64,000 nt of DNA from Scilla litardierei (lineage: Eukaryota; Streptophyta; Magnoliopsida; Asparagales; Asparagaceae), in assembly GCA_030789695.1 (NCBI GenBank), contig CM061139.1, forward strand, positions 203,581,641 to 203,645,640, read 5' to 3'. The notes under the pieces are model-generated. The model ran no database searches. It was not told the DNA's origin and saw only the letters and a list, made by a program, of their open reading frames with translations. This document shows, piece by piece, positions 52,001 through 62,712 of the stretch. Numbering within the stretch: the first letter of the stretch is position 1; each line of letters begins with the position of its first letter. The position numbers were made by a program, and so were the translations under genes.

Positions 52001-53242
52001 GCACATTGACTGGATCATGGTCCATTGAATGAAGCTTGTCATTTTTGTATATATGCCATAGACTAAACAGCTTTTATTAACAACTAATTAATCCTATCAA
52101 CTAGTTGAATCCTTAAATTCAAAATTTTTAGGATTTGTTTAATAACTTTTATTAAGTCCTTATCAACTATAAGGTTCACGTGCTACCCTAATCGTCATTA
52201 GGATTTTAATAAATTTTATTAACAACGCTAGAAGCGAAGTCCTTTAATGAAAATTAATTATAACAATTAGAATTGAAAATTCATTTAAAGGACTACCCTA
52301 ATCAGGAATTAGGTCTTAATATTGTTGTTAATGATTTATTAAAAAATAGCATGTCATTAAAATTCAAGTAATAAATTTTAATCATTTTTAATGGCTAACC
52401 TAAGAGGTTGTCTTGTGTTATCAAATAAGGGACAAGATGCACTAGCCATTAAAATAAAGCTACACTAATTTATCGCATAAAGATAGTGCACAACTAAATA
52501 AACTAAGTTTATCGCATAAACAATTTCTGCATGCAAACATAAATTTAACAATTAAATTCAAAATGTGATTTTGAAATTATTTTATTTTTATCTCATAAAA
52601 ACTTAATTTTAAAATCATAAATTTGCATGCTACTTAAAAATTTATCGCATAAAATTTTAATCTTTAAAATCAGTTTTAAAATTATCTCATAAAATTAAAA
52701 CATCATTTAAAAAAAAAACTTTCATGCTTTAAAAATTTATCAAATAAAAATTTTAGGCAATTAAAACTTATCGCATAAATTTTAAAAGATTTAAAATTAG
52801 TTTTAAAAAAATATCACATAAATTTTAAAATGTCATTTTAAAAATTTTCATGTTCAAAAAATTACAAAAAGAATTTTTGAACATCTAAAACATTTTTAAA
52901 ATTTTATCTCATAACTTTTTAAAAACATTTGAAAAGAATTTAAAAGCATTAACACGTTTAATAAAATCGCAGTACCTAGATCGACTACGCAAACCTAGGC
53001 TATGATACCACTGTTGGGGTATCACTCTGATATCATTGCGACGCTGTTAAGGCCCATCATCCATGGCACCCTGGACCCGTCATAAGATACCTCAGAAACT
53101 TGTTTTACGGCATGCCTCTCGACAATGCCCAACCCATTATAAGATCACCATCTTATCGGGACTTGGTACGGTAAGAGCGATTACTTCGGGTCGGCTCATA
53201 ACCCGAGAACCCGTACTCAAGCTCAACAAGCTCTGATACCAC
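49048..53242 (-). other. non-coding interior of the LARD element, with TTGAG-CTCAA hairpins
   Basis: No reading frame resembles gag or pol. Several hairpins share the plan arm, C, TTGAG, loop TGTAG, CTCAA, CAA, arm: 50805-50833, 50945-50975, 51398-51424 and 51507-51535, with a weaker one at 51763-51788. An 8-bp inverted repeat CAACTATA/TATAGTTG lies at 51781-51806. The part at 51886-52163 is shared with the chromovirus-like element at 11470-11724. From 52200 to 52980 the sequence is AT-rich with repeated TTTATCGCATAAA-type words. Confidence 0.6.
53230..53241 (-). promoter_or_regulatory. iMet primer-binding site of the LARD element
   Basis: The minus strand reads TGGTATCAGAGC one base after the 5' LTR end (CCCCAACA). 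Confidence 0.95.
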
Positions 53243-55735
53243 TGTTGGGGAATTAGCGGTCCCTTAGGGCACAAAAACTCTAGTCCCGTCCTAAGTCAGA
53301 CGGAACATAGACACAAAAAACATTTGCAGCGGAAGAAAAAACTTATGTTAACTAATTAACATGCAGTTAAAAAACAATGTTTAACTTAGCCCTAAGGTCC
53401 AAGACCCTATGCCAAGATCTATGCCGACTTGGGATGGATCTGACCATCCCAAGAAGGATCTAGCCTACTGCGATTAAACTAAACTAATGCTAAAAATACT
53501 TTAACCACATACCCGGAATCTCAGCCTTGGAGCAGGCGAGATGTTCCGCGCCGTCTTCCAAGCTGCTCCCGTCCCACGCCGAGCCGCTCCTTGAACCGCT
53601 CCCCGAACCGCTCCTCGAACCGCTCCGCATCCCGAGTCGATCAATCCCCGTGCCGCCGAGCCAACCACACGCCGAAGAAAGTTTCACGCGAGTGAAACCT
53701 CCGCCTAGATTTCAGATTCAGAATCCGAACTCCTTTGTGGCTTTGCTAGAGCCCGCAGGAGTAAGGCAGAATTTTAGGGAGATAGAGAAATATTTATTTA
53801 AGCCTAGATCCGAGCGTGCTCCAACATTTACGAGAGCCGCTCAGATCTAGAGCTTGGGACGAGTTTTGAAGAAGGGGGGAGACCCCTATTTATATAGGCG
53901 GCGGACTCTCCCCTTTTCTCAAAATCCGATGTGGGACTAAAATTATGAGTTAATTAAATCAAGTTAGTTTGCACTTCACAAAGTGCAAACTTCCGTGAAT
54001 TTTAACTCACTCACCGTTGAGCTTCAAGATTGATACAACCTATCAATACGACAAGCGTTCAACGGTGAACGCATAAGAAAAAACCGTTCGTCAATCGGAG
54101 TCCGTTTGACCCTCCAATTGAGTGTCCAAAGATTGACAAAAATCAGATTTTCGCCAAAGTAATCAGCCGTCATGCAAATCTGTGACTAGGGTTCGAAACC
54201 CTAGGCTTGGGGCCCACCCGTGGGCCCCGCTGTATCAAATCGCGCGCGCTACACAGCCTGGGCAGAGCCCAGGCCGCGCCTGGGCTCGCCCAGGCGCCTG
54301 GGCGCGCCCAGGCCCGCGCCTGGGCTCGCCCAGGCGGCCTGGGCGCGCCCAGGCCCGCGCCTGGGCAGAGCCCAGGCGGCCTGGGCTTAGCCCAGGCTTG
54401 TGCCTGGCTAGCCCAGGCAGCCTGTTCTGCCTGGGCCTGACTTGGTCTGATGCTTTGGGCTGTTTTGGTTCTAACTTGAGCATTTTGCGTCCGATTTGGA
54501 CGCCGTTCGAACCTGGGTTTAGACCGGGACATTCTCGTCTTACCCGTGAACTTTTCCTTGCGTTTATTTTATTAAATATTGTATTAAACAATTTAATACG
54601 CATTTAATCGCTTTTGCATCAAATGCAAAATAGTCCCTATCTAAGCTTAAATTACCATATTGCATCAAATGCAATTATCTCTTCTTTTGCATCAAATGCA
54701 AATATTCTCCCTAACTATTTTCTACCTATTACTAGACGAAGCGTTGCACTTTGTGTGAGACCCTACAGCCTGACCCTTACAACAGGTTGGGCTCGAAGCC
54801 CTATACGGCAGTGACCACGAGCAGTGGTTGCCGTCCCTGCTTCAGGAATCATCATTATGTGGTTAACTCATTGACATGAGTATTGTCGGGACCACCTGAC
54901 TGTTTCCGTGATGAATTCCGCAGTTATAGTCTCTTCGTCTTAAATATGTCGTTCGGATCAAGTCTGGGGTACGGTCAAATTGTCAACCCCAATAACTTGA
55001 CTCCGGTTAGTTTCTATCGATCTTTAGTCAACTAATGTTGGACTTCTTCCAACATACTCTGCGCAGAGTTTTTACTAAAGACCGTACTAACTCTACGACA
55101 CTAACTCCCATTGACCGGGAGAGACGAATCCTCTCTTGGTCATTACTCGCCTCATACGTTTCAAGTGACACCCAATCAAAAGACCTTTCGACAGGCCTTG
55201 CCTCGAAGCTAGGTCAGTTGATCTAAGTGGCACCGTTCACGCACAGGTCCGTCAAAATGACCTCAAGTCAAAAGACCAACTATCCTATCATCACTCAGAG
55301 TTATCACTGACAGATTGGTCAATATAACCATATGATAACTCTAGTGGATCGTTCAGTGAACTCATTCTAATGAGCACCTGTGTCTCGTCTTCGACTTCGC
55401 CAAGTCAAGCGATCATGAGATCATCGCCACCGCTAAACGGTGAAGACTAAGACACAATGGTCTGTCCGATGTTTCGATATCCTTGTCTCGAAACATCTAT
55501 GACCACGAACCATTTTAGACTTATGCTACAGACGGTCAAACGTTTCTCCATGATCGAGATACTCATCTCGATACCCATTTGACCTTGCATAAAGTCTCAG
55601 GACTTTACCTAAGTTGATATCTAATTACAAAATAACTTAGATAAATTATTACCAAACAGCTTACTGTTATTTCGAACAAGATGTTTGTGCTATTCACACA
55701 GGAATAAATGGCCTTGAGGGCATCATATTCCTACA
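53243..55735 (-). repeat. 5' LTR of the LARD element
   Basis: It is a near-identical copy of 46518-49047. The differences I see are few substitutions, one GAACCGCTCC repeat unit fewer and one palindrome fewer. Its 3' end in sense (53243) is followed by the primer-binding site. Confidence 0.95.
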
Positions 55736-55740
55736 GTATA

Positions 55741-56736
55741 TATAGGATAGAGGAAAGAGAGAGGAAAAATCGTGGCAATAAATGCTCCAACGGCTCTATT
55801 CTAAAGCAGACTAGTCGGTCAAAGAAGGATCACTGATCGACTAATTTCTCAACTAGTCGGTCGGTGATTCTTCATGAACAGACTAACTGGAGAACAGCCA
55901 AAAGAGAAAGTTCAGACTTAAAGAACTAGTCGGTCTAAGAAGACTTGCCAACCGACTAGTTTCACAACTAGTCGGTCGGTGAGTGTTCTTAGACCGACTA
56001 AGAGTCGAAATGGTATAGTCTGAATTCAAGTTGAACTAGTCGGTCTGAGAACAAATTCCAACCGACTAGTTTCACAACTAGTCGGTCGACGATTGTTCTT
56101 AGACCGACTAACTCGAAACAGTAGCTCAGGCTGAAATGAGGCAATGATAACTAGTCGGTTTGAGAAGGATTCCTACCAGACTAGATCGTCATCTAGTCGG
56201 TCGGTGACTCTTCTTGGACCGACTAATTGATCAACGGTGCCAGGCTGAATTGAGCAAGGACATCTAGTCGGTTCAAGAGGAATTGCCGACCGACTAGATC
56301 ATCATCTAGTCGGTTGGTTCTTCTACTTGAACCAACTAAGATGCACAAGAAGCCGAGGGAAGAATCGATAGGCTTCGAGAAAGTTTCTAATGGCTTCTAA
56401 GATAATCCTAGCTCTAAGATATGAGCGATAAGAAGATAATAATGTAAGTCCTACTCAAGGCTTAACATTCTATTCTATGAAGCTAGAAGACATCAAAATT
56501 AAACATGACGAACCGTCTTCAAAGCTTCAATCTTCACTCTTGACTTCAATAATGCTCCTTGAGCTTCAACGAAGTTTCAGGCACACGATCACGCGTATTG
56601 AGAAGTCTTGAGACGTCGCTTTAGATATTCCTAGACGTTTGTCGACGATCTCCATAACTGCGCTCACAAAGTGTTAGCTCACAATATTTATGTTTGCTCA
56701 TCATCAAAACCAAATCCGAGGAATCAATACTCAACA
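55741..56736 (-). repeat. C1 5' LTR, U3-side piece
   Basis: It matches 41405-42395 of the 3' LTR. It holds the five-unit ACTAGTCGGT array (55805-56336) and ends TCAACA at the AGGAT duplication. Confidence 0.95.
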
Positions 56737-57035
56737 AGGATTTCTCTATGTGAAAATACAAATCCTCTGTGTGAGGTATCTCTGTGTGATATTGTATTCT
56801 CTTCTATGTGTGTGAAATTTTAGTAGATATTGGTATGGCTGGACGTTTCAAGTTTGGGGAACCAGGGTAACATCTCGTGTTTGAGTTTGTATTTTTGTGG
56901 TGTTTAAATTCCTCTTGCATTTATAATTCCGCATTTGCAAGTTCAATTTTTAAAATATGCAATTTGTGCCATTACACTATTCACCCCCCTCTAGTGTGTT
57001 GTTGTTAATATTGCAAGGGTAAAACTATCCTTAAA
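56737..57035 (+). repeat. last piece of the Sirevirus C2 5' LTR
   Basis: It begins with the AGGAT duplication and continues the CTGTGTGAG leader repeats. It then carries CCATTACACTATTC and CCCCCCTCTAG, and ends just before the primer-binding site. The expected terminal CA appears as AA, so the exact end is inferred from the 2-base spacing seen in C1. Confidence 0.8.
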
Positions 57036-57037
57036 AT

Positions 57038-57049
57038 TGGTATCAGAGC
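57038..57049 (+). promoter_or_regulatory. iMet primer-binding site of Sirevirus C2
   Basis: TGGTATCAGAGC on plus confirms that C2 is plus-strand, opposite to all elements nested in it. Confidence 0.95.
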
Positions 57050-57071
57050 GAGGTTATAGCATACTGCAACG

Positions 57072-57403
57072 ATGGCATTCAACGCTATATCCGCGTCTCA
57101 TGAAGAAGGTCACTCTACCGTTCGACCGCCGCTCTTCAACGGAACCAACTACCCAAGTTGGAAGATCAGGATGATGATCTACATGAAGGGTCAAAACTTA
57201 TGGGACATCACGGAATTGCCATTTGAGAAGCCTACTACACCCGCGGATTCAAAGACAAAGGCGGAGAAGGACATGATTAAATTCAATGCGAGGGCTATGA
57301 ATGCATTTCATTGCGCCTTCACTGCAAATGAGTTCAACCACATCTCCATGTGCAAAACAGCCAACGAAATTTAGCATACTTTGGAGATATATCATGAAGG
57401 GAC
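57072..57403 (+). pseudogene. Sirevirus C2 Gag N-terminus, stopped and interrupted
   Basis: The frame starts MAFNAISASHEEGHSTVRPP, then LFNGTNYPSWKIRMMIYMKG, the UBN2-type Copia gag start. Compared with C1 it keeps the Trp that C1 has lost. A TAG at 57372-57374 stands where the pattern TANEIWHTLEIYHEGT expects Trp. The frame continues with HTLEIYHEGT up to 57403, where C3 is inserted. The rest of gag would lie beyond the right edge. Confidence 0.9.
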
Positions 57404-58152
57404 TGTAATGCCCTACCAGCTACTGCACAAGTACTAGAGGGGGGGTGAATAGTACTTTAAAATAATAAGGAGTATAATTCCAAATTAAATTGCAAACAAC
57501 TACCAAATCAATTTGCGGAAGCTTAAATTGAATGACAACACAAAATTAACAATGCTAACAAACGATGTTAATGGGTTCGGATCCACCCAAGTCTCCCCGA
57601 CTTGTTCCCGGTGATCCTACGTCCCAACCACTCGGATCCCCTCCGGATACTTGAGTTAGAAACCCTAACTCAAGATTTCCACTGTGAATATCTTGTGAAA
57701 AACCTTCACAAGATCAAATCATACATGCAATGGCAAAGTGAATCCCACAACCCGGGATCACAATCTTCTCTCACAACCGAGAGAACCAATTAGCAATATT
57801 AAAGAGTTTAAATGAAATAAACAATCTTACCACAAAATCCTATACCTTGAGTTTTTCTTACCCAAATGGTGAAATGAAGGATTTGAGGAAGATGAAGTCA
57901 CCAAGACCTAGCACCAAGGAAATGACCAGCAAACGGTGCCTAGGGATGATTTGGAGACTTGGATCAAGCAATAGCTTGAAGAGCTCACCAAGAACAACCT
58001 TCTCTCTAGATGGATTCTAGATCTAGAAATGAGAGAGAATGGGTTTCTTGTGAGGAAGAGAGCTTTTGATTTGAGTGAGAATGGCTATCTCTTTAGAACT
58101 CAATGAATCTCTTAATGGCAGCTCTTACCTAGATAGAAATGACCTAGGTTCG

Positions 58153-58160
58153 TATTTATA
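58153..58160 (-). promoter_or_regulatory. TATA box of the C3 LTR
   Basis: The minus strand reads TATAAATA within CCTATAAATACGAAC, about 55 bp downstream, in sense, of the palindrome array. Confidence 0.7.
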
Positions 58161-58214
58161 GGAACCCAAAAACACAAGTTAGGTCATTCACCAACGGATA
58201 GAAATCTGTGAGAA

Positions 58215-58745
58215 TTAGTCGGTCAAAGAACAATCACTGACCGACTAGTTCATCAACTAGTCGGTCAGTCAAACAACGTGGACCGACTAAGAGTAGATCT
58301 GAGAAGAGATAGAAATTCAGACCTAGAAATCTAGTCGGTCCAAGAAGACTTTCTGACCGACTAGTTTCACAACTAGTCGGTCATCCAATGAACGTAGACC
58401 GACTAAGAGCAAAAAGAATTAGTCTGAGTACAAAGTGACTTAGTCGGTCCAAGAACAAAAGTTGACCGACTAAATTGTCAACTAGTCGGTCACCAAACGT
58501 TCTTAGACCGACTAACGATAAACAGTAGCTTAGGAGAAATTTAGCATGAACAGTAAGTCACAACTAGTCGGTCAAAGAAGCATCACTGACCGACTAGTTC
58601 ACAAACTAGTCGGTCGGTGAGTCAACGTAGACCGACTAACTGTAAACAGTAAAGTCCAAGAAATTAAGGAATCAAACTAGTCGGTCCAAGAACAGTTGCC
58701 GACCGACTAGATCACCATCTAGTCGGTCAGTACTTGTTCTTGTAC
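58215..58745 (-). repeat. ACTAGTCGGT inverted-repeat array, five units, in the C3 LTR
   Basis: Units begin at about 58215, 58332, 58440, 58564 and 58678. The arms are the same as in C1, but the spacers between them have changed. Arms are better conserved than spacers, which points to selection on the palindromes or to repeat homogenisation. Confidence 0.9.
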
Positions 58746-59152
58746 CAACTAACATGCACATACAAGTCCGAATCGAAGCGCGACGCTTCGAGGAAGTTAG
58801 AATGAACTTGTGCAAGGATCCTAGAGCTACGAAATGAGCGTAATGAAGATAGAAACGTAAGATATACTCAAGGCTTAACATTCTATATATCGAAGCTAAA
58901 AGACTATAAATAAAACCTTAATAAACGGTCTTCGAGAGCTTCGATTGAATCTTCATAACTTCCAAAACGGCGCAAGAGCTTCAACGAAGCTTTGGGCATG
59001 AATACGAGCTTTGGGAAGTGTTGAGATGTCGCTTTGAATGTTCTCATGAAATTGGCGACGATCTCCAAAACTGCGCTCACAAATTGTTAGTTCATGGATT
59101 ATTTATGTTTGCTCATCATCAAAACCAAATCCGGGGAGTCCAATATTCAACA

Positions 59153-60143
59153 TTCTCCCCCTTTTTGGTGATGACAAACCAACATAAATAATAATAAAAA
59201 ATAATGATTCAAATGTAAAATACTTACTCCCCCTGCATTGATGACACGTTAATTCCAGAATGAATATATATGAATTGCATCAATCAGATGAGTAAGATAA
59301 ATAAAGAGAATCGAATTTCGAAATATCGGATTTTGAAAATCCTTATATGTATCTTAACTCCCCCTGAATCTAACACGTCAAATTAGATTCTTGGAAAATG
59401 AGTTAATTTTTCATTTGACCTATTTATTATCATTATCTCTCCCCCTTTGGCATTATCCCAAAAATGGGGGGCATACAACGACAACAATTAGGAAATGTAA
59501 AATCCAACATCGGGAGTCGTAGACAAAGACAATGGACCAAATTGACACCAAGGGAAAAATGTGGAAATCAAAACAAGGTGTGCCAATTATTCCATTATCA
59601 ATAAAAATCAAAGATAATCTAAATCATCAAAAATATCAAATGTTTATTCATTTCTTGAATAAAGAAACATACTCTCCAATATTCAATATTCTTGGTTAAT
59701 ATTTTGCATGGAAAACAATTCTATATAATTATAGAAATATAATCTATTTAACCAAGTTTTTAATCGTCGAGCGACGAAATCACATTTCAAATGCATTGAA
59801 CGAATATTAAATGTGCACGACGAATTAGGACAAAGAGAACGACGATGTATATATATAAATGATAACATCATGAGTACATCCAAAGAGATATCCCAACGAG
59901 TACATCAAAATACAAACGACCATGGATATAAACATCAAAAGATACATCATCATCGTCAACATCAAAATACAACAAAATAACCATCATCACAGCATCATCC
60001 AAAGTATATCAAAGCAACCAACACCGAAACCCTGAAAGCTCAAAAATACATCAACACAACTCTCAAACCCCATCCAAACCCAAAATACTCTCACAAAAAA
60101 ATATATCATCCGAAGTGTAGTGGAGAGTCCTCGAAACTGACAA
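59153..60143 (-). other. C3 3' non-coding region with repeated polypurine-like tracts and a stem-loop
   Basis: CT-tracts on plus at 59153 (TTCTCCCCCTTTTT), 59226 (TACTCCCCCTGC), 59356 (AACTCCCCCTGA) and 59437 (TCTCCCCCTTTGG) correspond in order to those of C1. A stem CTTGGTTAA/TTAACCAAG (59691-59756) and hairpin CGTCG-AG-CGACG are also shared. The stretch 59800-60140 is AT-rich with CATCA repeats. No gene is seen. Confidence 0.7.
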
Positions 60144-61775
60144 TCACGAGGAAGTGGCTGGATCTGCAGTCTCCGTGGGTCCAGTCGACGGAGTGGACTC
60201 AGGCTCTGCAGGGAGTAGAGGTGTCTCAACAGACGGGATCGTCGGGGTAGGTGTGGAAGCAACATCAACAGGCTCAACATCAGCAGGCACATCAGGAGTG
60301 TCATCAGGAGAGGCAGCAGGCTCAGAAGTCTGAACTACTGCAGCAGAGGTCTCTGGAGCACCGGTAGAGGTGCCAACACCAGGAGCAGAAGATGTGGCAG
60401 CAGCAGCAGCAGCAGTGGCCTCATCGCCACGGGCTAAAGAAGTGACAAGCTCGTCAAGCTCCTCATCGTCCATCTCCTCGTCCTCAGACACGGACGGAGG
60501 AAGATCAATGCCCATCTGACAAGCCATACGGCAAACTACCTCCTCGGTACGAGCCAAGCGAGACTCGTGCCGACGAAGTATCCGTACGACATCATCCAAA
60601 GTAGCAGGACGAGAGGGGGCACCAGCAGCAGAGGGAGTCGCCTGAGAAGCAGATGTGGTAGACCTCTGCACGTGACGAAGCGCCGCTAGAGATTTCTTCA
60701 CGGCCGTCGCGTTCAGAGGCGTACCCAAGGGACGCTCATCGTCAGGAGGGAGAGGGACTCGGAAATGACGAAACACAAGGGTCAACAGACAAGGATATGG
60801 AATATGCGCAGACTTATTGGTCTTGCGTATACACTCGAAAGAGTCCATCTTATCGAGTATCACGCGAGCCCAATTAATCTCGCACCCCAAGAAAAGAGCG
60901 TAGATCAATTTCAAGAACGGCTGGGATGGAAGAGAAGATGATCCATACTTAGGGAGAAGACATGACTTCAAGATCAGGTTAAGGACCCACGCATTCGGCT
61001 TGAAAGATTTCGATGGAACACCAATGAATGCGGAGGGGATAACCTGGAAGATATCTGAAAGAACTGACTGATCCAAGGAAGAAATGTCATCGACGGAAAT
61101 GTCCGAAGGGAGGAGACCACACGACGAGCAACCAAGAATCTCCCTCAAGATTTCTGCCGTGAGAACTATATGAGTTCCCAAGACAGTAGTCTCAATGGAG
61201 TGGCTGGCATCGTACTGGCCTCGAACACGATTGGCATAGAACAATTTCACGAGGCGAGGATACGGTTTGGGATTGGCCTTGGGGTCGTATCGGAGATAAT
61301 CAAGAAGACCACTATAGGACAGAAGATCGGCTAAGCCAAGGAAATCTGAAAACTGGACGTAGTGCTCCAATAACATCGGGCAGTGTTCAATACGGTTGTA
61401 GGCCGCGAGACACATAGGGTCATCGCGACACAACGATATGTCAACACCCCCCGCTGGCATTGGGCCCTTTCCCTTTGGCTGGCGAGTCCTAGGACGGAGT
61501 GGAGGAGTGGGTTCCCTAGTGATAGGCTCATCCTCAGGCACAAATTCAGTGTCGGAATCGGGAGGAGTAGCCGGTGAGTGGAGTATGGGCTTTTTGGTCT
61601 TAGATTTACGGGGCTTGACGGTCGCCGTCCTCTGCTTCTTCAGAGGAGGCGAAGACGGGGAAGCTTGAGTAGACTTGGCACGACGTTTAGGCTTAGGGGG
61701 ATTCCTAGGGTCGGAAGGCCCTACGGTCATAGGAGAAGCCCCGGAAGAGGCGATAGGAATTCTCGTCTTTACCAT
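60144..61775 (-). CDS. Sirevirus accessory protein (plant transposon-protein domain, envelope-position ORF)
   Basis: This intact frame is downstream of pol, as in Sireviruses. An ATG at 61820 opens the frame, but the ATG at 61775 (MVKTRIPIASSG) has a strong context (ACCATGG) and is preferred, giving 543 residues. It has a basic, Ser/Pro-rich head (PKPKRRAKSTQ, LKKQRTATVKPRKSKTKKP). A globular domain follows with MLLEHYVQFSDFLGLADLLS, RLVKLFYANRVRGQYDASHS, TVLGTHIVLTAEILREILGC and NWARVILDKMDSF, resembling the putative plant transposon-protein domain. A short coiled coil (DDVVRILRRHESRLARTEEV), an acidic patch and a Pro/Thr/Ala-rich tail end it. I see no signal peptide or membrane span. Function is unknown. 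Confidence 0.75.
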   Translation of the reverse strand: MVKTRIPIASSGASPMTVGPSDPRNPPKPKRRAKSTQASPSSPPLKKQRTATVKPRKSKTKKPILHSPATPPDSDTEFVPEDEPITREPTPPLRPRTRQPKGKGPMPAGGVDISLCRDDPMCLAAYNRIEHCPMLLEHYVQFSDFLGLADLLSYSGLLDYLRYDPKANPKPYPRLVKLFYANRVRGQYDASHSIETTVLGTHIVLTAEILREILGCSSCGLLPSDISVDDISSLDQSVLSDIFQVIPSAFIGVPSKSFKPNAWVLNLILKSCLLPKYGSSSLPSQPFLKLIYALFLGCEINWARVILDKMDSFECIRKTNKSAHIPYPCLLTLVFRHFRVPLPPDDERPLGTPLNATAVKKSLAALRHVQRSTTSASQATPSAAGAPSRPATLDDVVRILRRHESRLARTEEVVCRMACQMGIDLPPSVSEDEEMDDEELDELVTSLARGDEATAAAAAATSSAPGVGTSTGAPETSAAVVQTSEPAASPDDTPDVPADVEPVDVASTPTPTIPSVETPLLPAEPESTPSTGPTETADPATSS

Positions 61776-62163
61776 GGTCGAGGCACGACGAGTACAAGCA
61801 ACACAAACTACTAGCAACACAAGCCCTAGAGATCAAAAGAAATCCGAACACACAAACCCTAGATGCACAAGCCCTAAGTGAAACAATACGGAAACCCTAG
61901 GAACTAGATGAGATAAAATCGAACCCTAGGGTAGGAATCGACATAGGAGAGGGAGGGAGATACCTATGAGGAGGAGGCGACGGCGGCGGACGGCGAGGAT
62001 GGCCGGAGATATGGCCGGAGTCGACGAGAATTTGAAGGGGCTCGATCGGGTTTTGGGAGTTATCGGGCTTGAGCTGAGAGACAAACCGACTAAAAGTGAG
62101 TTTTAGTCGAATGAAAGTGAGTTTAAGTCGGTCTGGAAGCAAAAATACACAAATGCCCTAACC
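61776..62163 (-). promoter_or_regulatory. gene-like leader of the C3 accessory ORF
   Basis: On minus this begins AT-rich and passes a GC-rich, CT-rich stretch (62040-61960). It then holds three TAGGGTTT-type telo-box words (near 61926, 61897 and 61858), common in plant gene leaders, before the ACCATGG start. Possible donor ATAG|GTATC and acceptor TTTCACTTAG sites suggest a spliced leader. It looks like a host-type promoter/5' UTR and not plain retroelement RNA. Confidence 0.4.
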
Positions 62164-62470
62164 CACTTAGTCGGTCACAGTTCAAACACTGACCGACTAG
62201 ATTACCATCTAGTCGGTCGGTCAATGAGCTTGAACCGACTAAGTCGAAACAGAGGCACAGATGAATTTCTAGGGCAAGAATTAGTCGGTCGCAGTATATT
62301 CACTGACCAACTAGTTTTCAATCTAGTCGGTCGGTAAGTGTACTATGACCGACTAACGAAAGAAAAAGATAGGAGTTATATAAAAGCTTGATCTAGTCGG
62401 TCTGAGTTCACTTGCTGACCGACTAGATGAGCATCTAGTCGGTTGACAAATGAACTTAGACCGACTAGAA
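62164..62470 (-). repeat. internal ACTAGTCGGT array, three units, upstream of the accessory ORF
   Basis: Units at about 62168, 62281 and 62393 use the same arms and about the same period (113 bp) as the LTR arrays. They sit between the pol stop (62713) and the accessory ORF start (61775). A TATA-like TTTATATAA (minus, 62383-62376) lies between units. Confidence 0.9.
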
Positions 62471-62712
62471 GAGTCCAAAAATTGATAATTGATTTCTCTT
62501 CACAAACCACTTGGATGAAACATCATAACTCTCTCATTAGTCATCTAAATTACCCCATAAAACGTCGAAATCTTAAATACGACATTGAAATACGATTTCG
62601 AGCAATAAATTCGAACAAATCACATAAAATTCCCAAAAATTCAATAAATCTAGCATGAATGAAATATCGCGAAATATAATAGCATGCAAGATATTTGAAT
62701 GAAATATGAATC
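62471..62712 (-). other. short spacer after Copia pol
   Basis: AT-rich sequence between the RNase H stop and the palindrome units. I see no feature in it beyond A/T-rich simple sequence. Confidence 0.4.

Larger units (their letters stand above)
46518..55735 (-). mobile_element. LARD-type non-coding LTR retrotransposon
   Basis: LTRs 46518-49047 (2530 bp) and 53243-55735 (2493 bp) are nearly identical. The target duplication GTATA is perfect (46513-46517 and 55736-55740). The iMet primer-binding site is on minus at 53241-53230, and a purine-rich CAAGTGGGAGA abuts the left LTR. The 4.2-kb interior encodes no recognisable protein, so it is a large retrotransposon derivative moved by another element's enzymes. 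It is the youngest layer in C1. Confidence 0.95.
40670..56736 (-). mobile_element. Sirevirus (Copia) C1, gag-only, split by a LARD element
   Basis: The LTRs are 40670-42395 and 45791-56736, the latter interrupted at 46518-55735. The target duplication AGGAT is perfect (40665-40669 and 56737-56741). The iMet primer-binding site is on minus at 45788-45777. A polypurine tract AAAAAGGGGGGAGAA abuts the left LTR. The LTR carries ACTATTC then ACCCCCCTCTAG on minus, a Sirevirus signature. The interior (42396-45790) encodes gag only; I find no protease, integrase, RT or RNase H. It is non-autonomous. Confidence 0.95.
57404..59152 (-). repeat. 3' LTR of Sirevirus C3 (1749 bp)
   Basis: Plus reads TGTAATGCCC at the start and TTCAACA at the end. 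In sense it has five ACTAGTCGGT units (58745-58215, period about 115 bp), TATA TATAAATA (58160-58153), and leader hairpins at 57790-57590. The hairpins include a perfect 10-bp stem CTTGAGTTAG/CTAACTCAAG (57650-57674) and a perfect 9-bp stem ATCTTGTGA/TCACAAGAT (57690-57714). Confidence 0.95.
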
